A stretch of DNA of 64,000 bases, taken from contig JAUYQR010000011.1 in NCBI GenBank assembly GCA_030697175.1, forward strand, positions 434,001-498,000, written 5' to 3'. The stretch is from Paracoccaceae bacterium (GTDB taxonomy: Bacteria > Pseudomonadota > Alphaproteobacteria > Rhodobacterales > Rhodobacteraceae). Positions 9,554 through 18,701 of the stretch are shown here, piece by piece. The position numbers and the translations under genes were made by a program. Under the pieces are notes generated by a model. The model was not told the DNA's origin and did no database searches. It worked only from the letters and a program-made list of their open reading frames with translations. Every line of letters starts with the position of its first letter. Position 1 is the stretch's first letter.

Positions 9554-11128
9554 ATGCGCGATCTTCACTTGCCGGGCCGGTCGGCCGTCTATGCCCAGAA
9601 TGGCGTCTGCGCCACCTCGCACCCGCTGGCCGCACAGGTCGCGATCGAGGTGCTGAAATCCGGGGGCAATGCCGCCGATGCCGCCATCGCTGGTGCCGTC
9701 CTCCTCGGCATCGCAGAACCGCAGATGACCGGAATTGGCGGCGACTGTTTCGTGCTCGTCAAACCCGCCGGTTCGGAAGCGGTCGTCGCCCTCAACGGCT
9801 CCGGCCGCGCGCCCAAGGGCCTCGATGCCGAAGCCCTGCGCGCCGCCGGTCATGCCGCAATGCCGATCCGGTCGATCGAAGCCGTCACCATGCCCGGCGC
9901 GATCGACGCCTTCTGCCGCCTGAACGCCGACTATGGCCTCAAATCGCTGGCCGACATCCTCGCCCCCGCCATCCACTACGCCGAGGAAGGCATCCCCGTC
10001 GCCACCCGCGTCGCCTTCGACTGGGCCGACGATCTGCCCTGCCTGAAAGGCGCCGCGCGCGATTTCTACACCGTGAACGGCAAGGCCCCGACCACCGGCC
10101 AGATCTTTCGCGCCCCCGGTCAGGCCGAGGTGCTGCGCCGCATCGCGCAGCACGGCCGCGCCGGGTTTTACGAAGGTGAAGTGGCCGATGACATGATCAC
10201 CTCGCTGCGGGCGTTGGGCGGCACCCACACCCACGCAGACCTCGCCGCCACCGCCAGCGATTACACCACGCCCGTCACCGGCCCCTATCAGGGGATCGAC
10301 CTGGTCGAGCATCCGCCAAACGGGCAGGGCGCGACCGCGATCCTGCTGCTCAACATCCTCAAGCACTTCGACCTCACGGCGATGGACCCGTTCGGCACCC
10401 AGCGCGCCCATATCGAGGCCGAGGCGACCAAGCTCGCCTACGACGCCCGCAACCGCTTCATCGCCGACCCCGATCACACCACCCGGCTTGATCAGATGCT
10501 GTCGGCGGACACGGCGGCCAAACTCGCCGCGCTGATCGACCCCAAGCGCGCGATGCCCGCCGCCGCCCCCCTGACCGAGGCTGTCCACCGCGATACGATC
10601 TACATCACCGTCGTCGACCGTGACCGCATGGCCGTGTCGCTGATCTATTCGATCTTCTGGGGTTTCGGCTCGGGTCTCGCTTCTTCGAAATTCGGCATCA
10701 CGTTCCAGAACCGCGGCGCTGGCTTCACCCTCGCCAAGGGCCACCCGAACGAGGCCGCAGGCGGCAAGCGTCCGATGCACACCATCATCCCCGGAATGTT
10801 GCGCAAGAATGGCCGCGTCATCATGCCCTTCGGCGTGATGGGCGGCGCCTACCAGCCGACGGGGCATGCCCGCTTCGTGACCAACCTCACCGACTATGGC
10901 CTCGACCCGCAAACCGCGATCGACGCCCCCCGCTCGTTCTCCAGCGCCGACGGGATGGAGGTGGAGCGTGGCTATTCCGACACCGTCCGCAGCGATCTTG
11001 CCGCGATGGGCCACAAGGTCATCATCCCCGAAACCCCCCTCGGCGGCGCGCAAGCCATCCTTCTGGACGGCGACATCCTGATTGGCGCGTCGGACCCGCG
11101 AAAGGACGGTTGCGCCCTTGGCTACTGA
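9554..11128 (+). CDS. Gamma-glutamyltransferase family protein
   Basis: 524 residues; an Ntn-hydrolase made as one chain and self-cleaved before a Thr. The probable new N-terminus is Thr348, in HRDTIYITVVD. The N-terminal region has the typical NGVCATSHPLAAQVAIEVLK and GGNAADAAIAGA stretches, and the C-terminus has GGAYQPTGHARFVTN followed by a DAPRSF motif. There is no obvious signal peptide, so unlike E. coli Ggt it may be cytosolic and act on glutathione or gamma-glutamyl compounds. GGGGA precedes the ATG. It overlaps the next gene, suggesting co-transcription. Confidence 0.85.
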   Translation: MRDLHLPGRSAVYAQNGVCATSHPLAAQVAIEVLKSGGNAADAAIAGAVLLGIAEPQMTGIGGDCFVLVKPAGSEAVVALNGSGRAPKGLDAEALRAAGHAAMPIRSIEAVTMPGAIDAFCRLNADYGLKSLADILAPAIHYAEEGIPVATRVAFDWADDLPCLKGAARDFYTVNGKAPTTGQIFRAPGQAEVLRRIAQHGRAGFYEGEVADDMITSLRALGGTHTHADLAATASDYTTPVTGPYQGIDLVEHPPNGQGATAILLLNILKHFDLTAMDPFGTQRAHIEAEATKLAYDARNRFIADPDHTTRLDQMLSADTAAKLAALIDPKRAMPAAAPLTEAVHRDTIYITVVDRDRMAVSLIYSIFWGFGSGLASSKFGITFQNRGAGFTLAKGHPNEAAGGKRPMHTIIPGMLRKNGRVIMPFGVMGGAYQPTGHARFVTNLTDYGLDPQTAIDAPRSFSSADGMEVERGYSDTVRSDLAAMGHKVIIPETPLGGAQAILLDGDILIGASDPRKDGCALGY

Positions 11129-11594
11129 CCCCGCATCCACGCCCGACTGGGCCACCCTCACCGTCACCATCCGCGCCCTCACCCGCGGTGAAACCGACAC
11201 CGTCGCCCTGATGGCCACCGTCGCCTGCGAGCTGCACCACGCCCACCCCTTCGCCGATTGGACCGGCTTTTACCGCGTCACCGCCCCCGAAACCCTCAAG
11301 ATCGGCCCCTACCAGGGCGGCCACGGCTGCCTTGTGATCCCGTTCTCGCGTGGCGTCTGCGGTGCCGCCGCCCGCACCGGTCAGGTCCAGAACGTGCCTG
11401 ATGTCGACGCCTTCCCCGGCCACATCGCCTGCTCCTCCTCGACGAAATCCGAACTTGTCCTCCCGGTCTGGAACGGCCACGGCCAGCTTCTCGGCGTCCT
11501 CGACCTCGACAGCGACACCCCCGCCGCCTTCACCGCCGAAGACGAAGCCGCCCTCACCCCCCTCCTCGCCGAGGTCTTCCACCACGCCACCTGA
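11118..11594 (+). CDS. msrC: Free methionine-(R)-sulfoxide reductase (GAF domain)
   Basis: About 158 residues if started at TTG 11118, which overlaps the upstream stop; a TTG at 11082 is an alternative. It is a single GAF domain with all three Cys of the fRMsr family (YebR-like): one in YQGGHGCLVIPF, one in RGVCGAAARTGQ and one in HIACSSSTKSELVLP. The enzyme reduces free Met-R-sulfoxide using thioredoxin. A C-terminal GVLDLDSD motif is also characteristic. Its place next to gamma-glutamyltransferase and a homocysteine methyltransferase suggests a sulfur amino-acid/redox run of genes. Confidence 0.85.
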   Translation: MATDPASTPDWATLTVTIRALTRGETDTVALMATVACELHHAHPFADWTGFYRVTAPETLKIGPYQGGHGCLVIPFSRGVCGAAARTGQVQNVPDVDAFPGHIACSSSTKSELVLPVWNGHGQLLGVLDLDSDTPAAFTAEDEAALTPLLAEVFHHAT

Positions 11595-11630
11595 GCCCAT
11601 TGCTCTTTTCACAAATACTCCACCGGGGGT

Positions 11631-11653
11631 CCGGGGGGTGTGAAACCCCCCGG
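11631..11653 (+). terminator. GC-rich hairpin between msrC and homocysteine methyltransferase
   Basis: A perfect 8-bp stem CCGGGGGG/CCCCCCGG around a 7-base loop, preceded by AAATACTCCACCGGGGG. It lies 37 bp past the upstream stop and 23 bp before the next ATG, without a T-run. It probably attenuates read-through. Confidence 0.5.
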
Positions 11654-11676
11654 CGGCCAGCCAAAGGAACCGACCC

Positions 11677-12570
11677 ATGCCAGACATCACCCTCCTCGAC
11701 GGCGGCATGGGCCAGGAACTCATCGCCCGCTCCGGCGACGACCCCACCCCGCTCTGGGCCACCCGTGTGATGCTCGACCATCCCGGCCTCGTCCGCGACA
11801 TCCACGCCGATTACTTCGCCGCCGGTGCCACCATCGCCACCACGAACACCTACGCCATCCACCACGACCGCCTTTCCCGCTTCGGCCTCGACCCGATGTT
11901 CCACGCCCTCCACCTCCGCGCCCTGGCCGAGGCACACGAGGCCCGCGCCGCCTACCCCGGCACCCGCATCGCAGGCTCCCTCGGCCCCCTGACCGCCTCC
12001 TACCGCCCCGACCTCACCGAACCCGCCCCCATAGCCGCCCCCAAATACGCCGAGATCGCCCGCCTCCTCGCCCCCCACGTCGACCTCATCCTGATCGAAA
12101 CCGCCGCCTCCATCGAGGCCGCCGAAGGTGCCGTCATCGGCGCGCTTGCTGCCGGCAAACCGATCTGGCTCTCCATCTCGGTCGACGACCATGACGGCAC
12201 GCGCCTGCGCTCCGGCGAGCCCGTGGCCGACCTCGCCCGCCTCCTCCGCCACCCAATCGCCGCCCTCCTCGCCAACTGCTCGGTGCCCGAGGCGATGTCT
12301 GACGCCCTCGCCGCCCTGAAACCCCTCGGCCTGCCATTCGGCGCCTATGCCAACGGCTTCACCCACATTTCCGGCAATTTCCTGAAAGACGCCCCGACAG
12401 TCCGCGAACTCACCCACCGCCATGACCTGACACCTCGGAAATACGCTGATTTCGCAATGGCCTGGGTCGCTCAAGGCGCCACCATTGTCGGCGGCTGCTG
12501 CGAGGTTGGGCCCGCCCACATCCGCCACCTCCACGCCCGCCTGTTGGCCGAGGGGCACCGCATTGTCTGA
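11677..12570 (+). CDS. Homocysteine S-methyltransferase family protein
   Basis: 297 residues, a Zn-dependent Pfam S-methyltransferase barrel. It opens with ITLLDGGMGQELIARSG. The zinc ligands are visible as a Cys in LLANCSVPEAM and the vicinal pair in VGGCCEVGP near the C-terminus. Members transfer a methyl group from S-methylmethionine or a betaine to homocysteine to form methionine. The donor cannot be told from sequence; short MmuM-like or betaine-type proteins are both possible. The next gene starts inside its last codons. Confidence 0.83.
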   Translation: MPDITLLDGGMGQELIARSGDDPTPLWATRVMLDHPGLVRDIHADYFAAGATIATTNTYAIHHDRLSRFGLDPMFHALHLRALAEAHEARAAYPGTRIAGSLGPLTASYRPDLTEPAPIAAPKYAEIARLLAPHVDLILIETAASIEAAEGAVIGALAAGKPIWLSISVDDHDGTRLRSGEPVADLARLLRHPIAALLANCSVPEAMSDALAALKPLGLPFGAYANGFTHISGNFLKDAPTVRELTHRHDLTPRKYADFAMAWVAQGATIVGGCCEVGPAHIRHLHARLLAEGHRIV

Positions 12571-13228
12571 CCCCTCCCTGATCCCCGATTTCGCCTACGA
12601 TCCACCCGACACCCCGCTCGCCTTCCTGCACGAAGACGCGCAAATCCTCGTGATGGACAAACCCGCTGGCCTCCTCTCCGTCCCCGGCAAGCTGGCCAAC
12701 CGCGAAGACAGCCTCCTCACCCGGCTGCAGTCCGCCCGCTGGGACACGCTGCTCGTCCACCGGCTCGATTGCGACACCTCGGGCGTCATCATCTTCGCTC
12801 GCACGAAACAGGCCCAGGGCTTCCTGGGTCAGGAGTTCGAACAACGCCGCGCGCAGAAAACCTATATCGCCCGCCTGCACGGCACCCTTGCCCAAGACAG
12901 CGGCACCGTCGATCTTCCCGTGGGCAGCGACTGGGCATACCGCCCCCGCCAGAAGGTCACGCCAGACGGCAAGCCCGCGCAAACCGACTGGCAAGTGATC
13001 GACCGCACCGACCATGAGACGCGCGTCCGCCTCACCCCCCATACCGGGCGCAGCCACCAGCTTCGCGTTCATATGCTCGCCCTCGGCCACCCTATCGTCG
13101 GTGACCAGATCTACGCCCCCGAAACCTCGCGCAACTACCCCCGCCTGATGCTGCACGCAGAAACGCTGTCGCTTCACCACCCGGCCACCAAGGACCGCGT
13201 CAGCTTCACCGCCCCCGTCCCGTTCTGA
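12563..13228 (+). CDS. RluA-family RNA pseudouridine synthase
   Basis: 221 residues from TTG 12563, which overlaps the previous stop by 8 bp and has GAGGGG just upstream; an earlier in-frame ATG would add unrelated sequence. The RluA catalytic motif HRLDCDTSG carries the catalytic Asp, preceded by ILVMDKPAGLLSVPG, and the C-terminal GRSHQLRVHM and GHPIVGDQIY motifs are complete. No S4 domain is present, so it resembles RluA/TruC-type enzymes that modify 23S rRNA and/or tRNA. The target is inferred from length only. Confidence 0.85.
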   Translation: MSDPSLIPDFAYDPPDTPLAFLHEDAQILVMDKPAGLLSVPGKLANREDSLLTRLQSARWDTLLVHRLDCDTSGVIIFARTKQAQGFLGQEFEQRRAQKTYIARLHGTLAQDSGTVDLPVGSDWAYRPRQKVTPDGKPAQTDWQVIDRTDHETRVRLTPHTGRSHQLRVHMLALGHPIVGDQIYAPETSRNYPRLMLHAETLSLHHPATKDRVSFTAPVPF

Positions 13229-13289
13229 TTTTTGCAGTTCCTTCACAGCTTTGGGGCTTAACTGCCGCATCCGGCAGCCCGAGGCACCC

Positions 13290-14912
13290 ATGCTGACCAC
13301 CATCTTCACCCTGCGTTACGCCCTTCTCACCTGGCCCGCGATCCTCGCTGCCACCACCGTGGTGCTGATGCAGTTCTACCCGGCGCAGGTCTGGTGGCTC
13401 CTGCCGTTCGCCATCCTCTGCGTCGCAAGCGTGCTCCTCGGCATCCACGATCTGCGCCAGACCCGCCACGCGGTGCTGCGCAATTACCCCGTCGCGGCCC
13501 ATCTGCGCTTCCTGCTGGAATCAATCCGGCCCGAGATGCGGCAATATTTCTTCGAAGGTGACAAGGACGGCGCGCCTTTCGCCCGCGACCAGCGCGCCAT
13601 CGTCTATCAGCGCGCCAAACGGGCCCTCGACAAGCGCCCCTTCGGCACCCAGCACGACGTCTACCGCGAACACTACGAATGGCTGCACCATTCCATCGCA
13701 CCGCGTCCCGTCGCATCGCTCGATGCGCTGCGCGTTATGGTCGGTGCAGCCCGACCGCAGCCCTATGACGCCTCGCTGCTGAACATCTCCGCCATGAGCT
13801 ATGGTGCGCTTTCCGCCAACGCGATCCGCGCCTTGAACAAGGGCGCAAAGGCCGGCGGCTTCTTCCATGACACCGGCGAAGGCGGCGTTTCGCCCTGCCA
13901 CCGCGAATTCGGCGGCGATCTCGTCTGGGAAATCGGCTCCGGCTACTTCGGCGCGCGCGCCGCCGATGGCAGCTTCGATCCGGCAAGGTTTGCCGAAACC
14001 GCGTCAGACCCGCAGATCCGGATGGTTGAACTGAAACTCAGCCAAGGGGCGAAACCCGGCCACGGCGGCGTCCTTCCGGCGGCCAAGGTAACGCAGGAAA
14101 TCTCGCGCATCCGTGGCGTTCCCATGGGTCAGGATTGCAACTCCCCCGCCAGCCACTCCTGCTTTTCCACGCCCATTGGCCTGCTGGAACACATCGCCCT
14201 GATGCGCGATCTTTCGGGCGGCAAACCGGCCGGCTTCAAGCTGTGCATCGGCCACCCGTGGGAATTCATGGCGATCTGCAAGGCGATGCTGGAAACCGGC
14301 ATCACCCCCGATTTCATCGTGGTGGATGGCAAGGAAGGCGGCACCGGCGCCGCCCCGCTGGAATTCATGGACCATGTCGGCATGCCGCTGCGCGATGGCC
14401 TCTCCTTCGTCCACAACGCCCTTGTCGGCATCGGGGTGCGCGACCGTATCCGCCTCGGCGCGTCGGGCAAGATCACCTCGGCCTTCGACATGGCCCGCGT
14501 GCTGGCCTTGGGGGCCGATTGGTGCAACGCGGCGCGCGGCTTCATGTTCGCCGTCGGTTGCATCCAGGCCCAGTCCTGCCACACCGGCCAATGCCCGACC
14601 GGTGTCGCCACCCAAGACCCCCTGCGCCAGCGCGCGATCGTGGTGCCCGACAAGGCCGAGCGTGTGGCGAACTTCCACCGCAACACGCTCCACGCCCTCG
14701 CCGAACTGGTCGCCGCTGCCGGCCTCTCGCACCCGTCCGACCTGCGGCCGCACCACTTCCTGCGCCGCGCCTCCGCCGACCGGGTGATCTCCCTGGCCGA
14801 CCAATACGAACACCTTCGGTCAGGCCAGCTTGCCGCCGACCCGACCTCCTCCCCCCGCTTCGCGACCGCCTGGGCCCTGTCCAGCGCCACATCCTTTGCA
14901 AGGGTCGCCTGA
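13290..14912 (+). CDS. FMN-binding glutamate-synthase-like protein
   Basis: 540 residues from ATG 13290 (GAGG upstream). Two N-terminal transmembrane segments (about residues 15-60) are followed by the central FMN/synthase domain of GltB. The 3Fe-4S cysteine pattern appears as GCIQAQSCHTGQCPTGVATQ. FMN-barrel motifs such as DGKEGGTGAAPLEFMDH are present. The glutaminase domain is absent, so ammonia rather than glutamine, or an unrelated redox substrate, is likely. These stand-alone GltB2-like membrane proteins are widespread but poorly characterised. A hairpin CTGCCG-CATC-CGGCAG sits just before its ribosome site. Confidence 0.82.
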   Translation: MLTTIFTLRYALLTWPAILAATTVVLMQFYPAQVWWLLPFAILCVASVLLGIHDLRQTRHAVLRNYPVAAHLRFLLESIRPEMRQYFFEGDKDGAPFARDQRAIVYQRAKRALDKRPFGTQHDVYREHYEWLHHSIAPRPVASLDALRVMVGAARPQPYDASLLNISAMSYGALSANAIRALNKGAKAGGFFHDTGEGGVSPCHREFGGDLVWEIGSGYFGARAADGSFDPARFAETASDPQIRMVELKLSQGAKPGHGGVLPAAKVTQEISRIRGVPMGQDCNSPASHSCFSTPIGLLEHIALMRDLSGGKPAGFKLCIGHPWEFMAICKAMLETGITPDFIVVDGKEGGTGAAPLEFMDHVGMPLRDGLSFVHNALVGIGVRDRIRLGASGKITSAFDMARVLALGADWCNAARGFMFAVGCIQAQSCHTGQCPTGVATQDPLRQRAIVVPDKAERVANFHRNTLHALAELVAAAGLSHPSDLRPHHFLRRASADRVISLADQYEHLRSGQLAADPTSSPRFATAWALSSATSFARVA

Positions 14913-14939
14913 CCCCGGACCCCCGGCTTCCCCTTGGCC

Positions 14940-14958
14940 AAATATCCCCGCCGGAGGC
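14940..14958 (+). repeat. Dispersed 19-bp element, copy 2
   Basis: AAATATCCCCGCCGGAGGC, identical over 19 bp to the reverse complement of 1366-1384 after dapA. It sits 28 bp past the stop of the glutamate-synthase-like gene. The rest of this roughly 200-bp gap holds no gene I can recognise. Confidence 0.7.
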
Positions 14959-15094
14959 ACGCCCGAGCCGGTTGGGCCGCAGGCACAGAGGCAAGAAACA
15001 AAGCGCGCCGAAGGCGCTCCATTCAGCACCGTCAAACCCTTGCCAAGCGGTTAACGGGTGATCCAACCAATTGTTATTGCTATGGTAATTACCT

Positions 15095-15111
15095 TGTCCC
15101 ACCGTGGGACA
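15095..15111. other. 17-bp palindrome TGTCCCAC-C-GTGGGACA
   Basis: Perfect 8-bp half-sites with a single central base, 4 bp past the minus-strand stop at 15115. It could be an operator-like site or part of a terminator hairpin for the flavin oxidoreductase; no T-run follows it on the minus strand. Confidence 0.35.
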
Positions 15112-15114
15112 GGC

Positions 15115-17091
15115 TCAAAGTCCCATCCCCAGCTTCCGGCCCTCATGAAATGCATAGGCCGCCAGCCTCGGCGCCGCGCAGTCTCCGATCCGGTGCGTGA
15201 CCTTGCCGTCGAACCCCTCCGGGAACGGATCAAACGCCACATTCGTCGTCGCCATCACCAGCCCCGACGCCGCGATCACCTCCTCCTCCCCGGTCAGGAA
15301 CGACCGCACCGTCACCCCGTTGCCATGCCACCGCACCAGGCAATGCTCGGTCAGCATCCGCACCCCCAAGGCCCCCATCCGTCGCCGCGCCGGCCCATCC
15401 GCCGCCGTCCGCGCAATCTCTTTCCCCACGAAGGGGTCCGGCGTCACGATCACCACCTGCTTGCCCTGCTCCGCCAACGCCCAGGCCGTCCCCACCCCGC
15501 GCCAGTTGCCCCCTTCATCATAGACGACGACTGCATCCCCCAGCCGCGCCTCCCGCCGCAGCACTGCCTCCGGCGACCAGACCCCCCCGGCGTCGATCCC
15601 CGGCAACCGTGCCTCCGACGGCAGCCAGCGCTGAAACCCCGTCTCCTCCGGCAGCGACCCGGTCGCCAAGACCACCACCTCCGCCGAATGCGCCGCCACC
15701 TCGGCCGCCTCCAGGAACGTGTTCAATCGCAGCCCGACGCCGAGCCTTTCAAACTGCCGCTCATACCACCCGATCAGGTCAAGGATCTGCCCCCGCCGTG
15801 GCTGCATCCCGGCCAGCCGGAACTGCCCGCCAACGACCGGCAGCGCCTCCACCACCTCCACCCGATGCCCCCGCTCCGCCGCGACGCGCGCCGCCTCCAG
15901 CCCCGCAGGCCCAGCGCCCACAACCAGCACATCCTTCCTCACCAGCGCAGGCGTGAACCGATCCCCGCCCCACTCGAACTCCCGCCCGGCGCTCGGATTG
16001 ATCAGGCAGGAGATCCAGTAATCCCGTGACCGCCGCCCCCAGCACATCTGGTTGCAGGAGATGCAGCCGCGCACGTCCTCCGCCCGCCCCTCGGACACCT
16101 TGCGCGCCAGATGCGGATCGGCGATCTGCCCGCGCACGATCGACACCAGATCCGCCTCGCCCGAAGCGATGATCGTCTCGCCATTCTCCGGTGTCCGGAC
16201 GCCCGCTTCGGATGTGATCTTCGCATGCCGAACAAGCGCCTTCAGTTGCGCGGTCAGGGGGGTGGTCAGCTTTTCGGCGTGGGTAAAGGGCGGGATGATC
16301 GCCTCGAACTCAAGGTAGGACCCCGATCCGACAGTCACATAGTCCACATGCCCGGTCCGGTCGTGCAGGTCGATGATCTCGCACAGCGCCTCGGCCCCAA
16401 GGGTCACGTCGTAGCTGGTGGAATAGCTGACCGCCAAACCCACGATGAATCCTTCGCCACAGGCCCGCCGCACCCTTTCGATCAGCTCGCGTGAAAAGCG
16501 GGTGCGGTTTGCGAGAGACCCGCCCCAACGGTCGGTTCGCTTGTTCGACCACGGCGTCCAGAACTGGTCGAGAAGCGAATGATAGGCCGCCCAGACCTCC
16601 ACCCCCTGAAACCCCGCCGCCCTGGCGCGCACCGCTGCGGCGACATGGGCGGCCAGAAGCTCTTCGATCTCGGCCTCGGTCATCGCGTGGCTGCCGTCGC
16701 TGTCGTGGTAGGACGGCCCGCCTGACGGCGACCAGTGCGGCGCAAAGCTGAGGTCGGAATCGCCATGCGCGCCGACGTGGTAAAGCTGCTGGATGATGAC
16801 CGACCCTGCCGCCTTTACCTCTTCGGTCACGGCGCGAAAGGCCGGGATCACCGCGTCGTCGGAATGGAGAAAGTTGCCCCGTGTCAGCACCCCGGTCCGG
16901 TGCACCGGCACGGGTTCGGCCACGATCATCGCCGCCCCGCCCAGCGCGCGTTCCAGAAGATACTTGCCGAAGCGTGGCCCCGGCATCCCCTGATCCGACA
17001 TGTTCGCCGTGTGCGCGCCAAATACGATGCGGTTGCGCAGGGTATGGTCGCGCAGTTGCAGAGACGACATCAGACGCGGGTGCTGGGTCAT
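15115..17091 (-). CDS. FMN/Fe-S/FAD oxidoreductase, N-methylproline demethylase-like
   Basis: 658 residues with trimethylamine-dehydrogenase architecture. An Old-Yellow-Enzyme FMN barrel (about 1-340) is followed by a 4Fe-4S site CISCNQMC with a fourth Cys in ISCLINPSAG. An FAD/NAD(P) domain begins with VLVVGAGPAGLEAARVAAER. Relatives include dimethylglycine, stachydrine/N-methylproline and hydroxyproline-betaine demethylases, which hand formaldehyde and electrons onward. A hydroxyproline-type enzyme 15 kb away and an upstream aldehyde dehydrogenase fit imino-acid or betaine catabolism, but substrate assignment is inference; a 2,4-dienoyl-CoA reductase-like role is less likely. Confidence 0.72.
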   Translation of the reverse strand: MTQHPRLMSSLQLRDHTLRNRIVFGAHTANMSDQGMPGPRFGKYLLERALGGAAMIVAEPVPVHRTGVLTRGNFLHSDDAVIPAFRAVTEEVKAAGSVIIQQLYHVGAHGDSDLSFAPHWSPSGGPSYHDSDGSHAMTEAEIEELLAAHVAAAVRARAAGFQGVEVWAAYHSLLDQFWTPWSNKRTDRWGGSLANRTRFSRELIERVRRACGEGFIVGLAVSYSTSYDVTLGAEALCEIIDLHDRTGHVDYVTVGSGSYLEFEAIIPPFTHAEKLTTPLTAQLKALVRHAKITSEAGVRTPENGETIIASGEADLVSIVRGQIADPHLARKVSEGRAEDVRGCISCNQMCWGRRSRDYWISCLINPSAGREFEWGGDRFTPALVRKDVLVVGAGPAGLEAARVAAERGHRVEVVEALPVVGGQFRLAGMQPRRGQILDLIGWYERQFERLGVGLRLNTFLEAAEVAAHSAEVVVLATGSLPEETGFQRWLPSEARLPGIDAGGVWSPEAVLRREARLGDAVVVYDEGGNWRGVGTAWALAEQGKQVVIVTPDPFVGKEIARTAADGPARRRMGALGVRMLTEHCLVRWHGNGVTVRSFLTGEEEVIAASGLVMATTNVAFDPFPEGFDGKVTHRIGDCAAPRLAAYAFHEGRKLGMGL

Positions 17092-17130
17092 GGCTGGCCT
17101 TTCGATTGCAAGGCCAGCCTAGGCCCGTCT

Positions 17131-17156
17131 GCCCGCCCTGCGTTAGCAAGGCGGGC
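17131..17156 (-). terminator. Hairpin between aldehyde dehydrogenase and flavin oxidoreductase
   Basis: A 7-bp perfect stem GCCCGCC/GGCGGGC with a 12-base loop, 28 bp past the aldehyde dehydrogenase stop on the minus strand. There is no T-run, so it is only a candidate. Confidence 0.35.
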
Positions 17157-17183
17157 GACTATTGCGGGTCTGAAAACGTCAGA

Positions 17184-18641
17184 TCATTCGGCCGCGATGT
17201 CGACGCTGGAATCCCAGCCCGAGATTGCCTTGACCTCGAGGAACTCCTCGATCCCCCAATGCCCGCCTTCGCGCGCCCGCCCCGAGGCTTTGACGCCCCC
17301 AAAGGGCGAGCCAGCGGCGCGCGATCTTCCGTTCATCTCGACCATGCCGGATTTCAGGACGCGCGCCAGCCGGTTGCGCCGTGCGCCATCCTGGGATTGC
17401 ACGTAGTTCGTCAGGCCGTATGGCGTATCGTTGGCGATGCGGACGGCGTCTTCCTCGGTCTCGAATGGGATGATCGACAGCACCGGGCCGAAGATTTCTT
17501 CCTTTTCGATGGTCATTCCGGGCGTCACGTCGGCAAACACCGTCGGGCGGACGTAGAAGCCCTTGTTCATGCCTTCCGGCAGGCCAAGACCACCGGCCAC
17601 CAGCCGCGCGCCTTCGTCGATGCCCTTCTGGATGTAGCCCTGAATCTGTTCCCACTGGCGTTTGTTGACCACCGGACCGATGTGCTTGCCCGGCTCGCTG
17701 GCCGGGCCGACCTTGATCGATGAGGCGACCTCGGCTGCGATTTCCACTGCGCGGTCGTAATACGGTCGTTCCACCAGCATCCGGGAGGGCGCGTTGCAGG
17801 ATTGACCGGAGTTGTTCATCAGGTGCCGCACGCCGCGTTCCACCGCGCGCGCATCAGCGTCGGCGAAGATCAGGTTGGCGCCCTTGCCCCCCAGTTCCAG
17901 CGTCACGCGCTTCAACGTCTGCGCCGCAGCGACCGAGATCGCGCGACCGGCGCGGGTGCTGCCGGTGAAGCTGATCATCTCCACGTCCGGATGCGCCGAA
18001 AGCTGGCTGCCGACGCCGGGACCGTCCCCGTTGATGAGGTTGAAAACCCCCGGAGGCACGCCCGCATCATGGCAGAATTCTGCAAACAGCATCGACGAAA
18101 GCGGCGATTCCTCGGACGGTTTCAGGATGCAGGTGCAGCCCGCCAGCAGCGCGGGGATCACCTTCAGCGTCACCTGGTTCATCGGCCAGTTCCACGGTGT
18201 GATCAGACCAACGACGCCAATCGGTTCCAGCGCGATGCGGTCGTCCGGGGCGTGGGGACCAAGCGGCTTGATCCATTCGATCTGGTCGAAGGCCGTCAGG
18301 AAGTTCTTCAGGTGCCACGGCAGGCAGGGCGCCTGGCTGTCGCGGCTCATGTCGATCGGAGCGCCCATTTCAAGGCTGATCGCGCGGGCCATTTCTTCGG
18401 CCCGCTTTTCATACTGGGCGAGGATGCCTTCGACATGACGCCGCCGTTCTGCCGGAGGTGTTGCCGCCCAGGCCGGAAACGCCGCCTTTGCCGCCGCGAC
18501 CGCCGCGTTGGTATCGGCCTCGCTGCCAAGCGAGATCATGGCGCAGGCATCCTCGGTCGACGGGTCGATCACGGGGCAATCGCGCGGCACGGATGGCTGG
18601 ACCCACGCGCCATTGATGTAGAACTCGCGTCTGGAAATCAT
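17184..18641 (-). CDS. NAD(P)-dependent aldehyde dehydrogenase
   Basis: 485 residues from ATG 18641, which has a strong GGGAGGG ribosome site; an ATG 27 bp upstream is less likely. It is a typical ALDH: the catalytic Cys in NNSGQSCNAPSRM, the general-base Glu in VTLELGGKGANLIF, cofactor motif SFTGSTRAGRAIS and the late EEIFGPVLSIIPF. It oxidises an aldehyde to the acid; the substrate cannot be told from sequence. Its position upstream of and co-directional with the demethylase-like flavoprotein suggests it handles a product of that pathway, which is inference. Confidence 0.86.
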   Translation of the reverse strand: MISRREFYINGAWVQPSVPRDCPVIDPSTEDACAMISLGSEADTNAAVAAAKAAFPAWAATPPAERRRHVEGILAQYEKRAEEMARAISLEMGAPIDMSRDSQAPCLPWHLKNFLTAFDQIEWIKPLGPHAPDDRIALEPIGVVGLITPWNWPMNQVTLKVIPALLAGCTCILKPSEESPLSSMLFAEFCHDAGVPPGVFNLINGDGPGVGSQLSAHPDVEMISFTGSTRAGRAISVAAAQTLKRVTLELGGKGANLIFADADARAVERGVRHLMNNSGQSCNAPSRMLVERPYYDRAVEIAAEVASSIKVGPASEPGKHIGPVVNKRQWEQIQGYIQKGIDEGARLVAGGLGLPEGMNKGFYVRPTVFADVTPGMTIEKEEIFGPVLSIIPFETEEDAVRIANDTPYGLTNYVQSQDGARRNRLARVLKSGMVEMNGRSRAAGSPFGGVKASGRAREGGHWGIEEFLEVKAISGWDSSVDIAAE

Positions 18642-18701
18642 GCTGCCCTCCCGGGGAAATTTGATCATATCCTGACAGGCCGCAGGGATCGAAGCAAGCG
18701 G

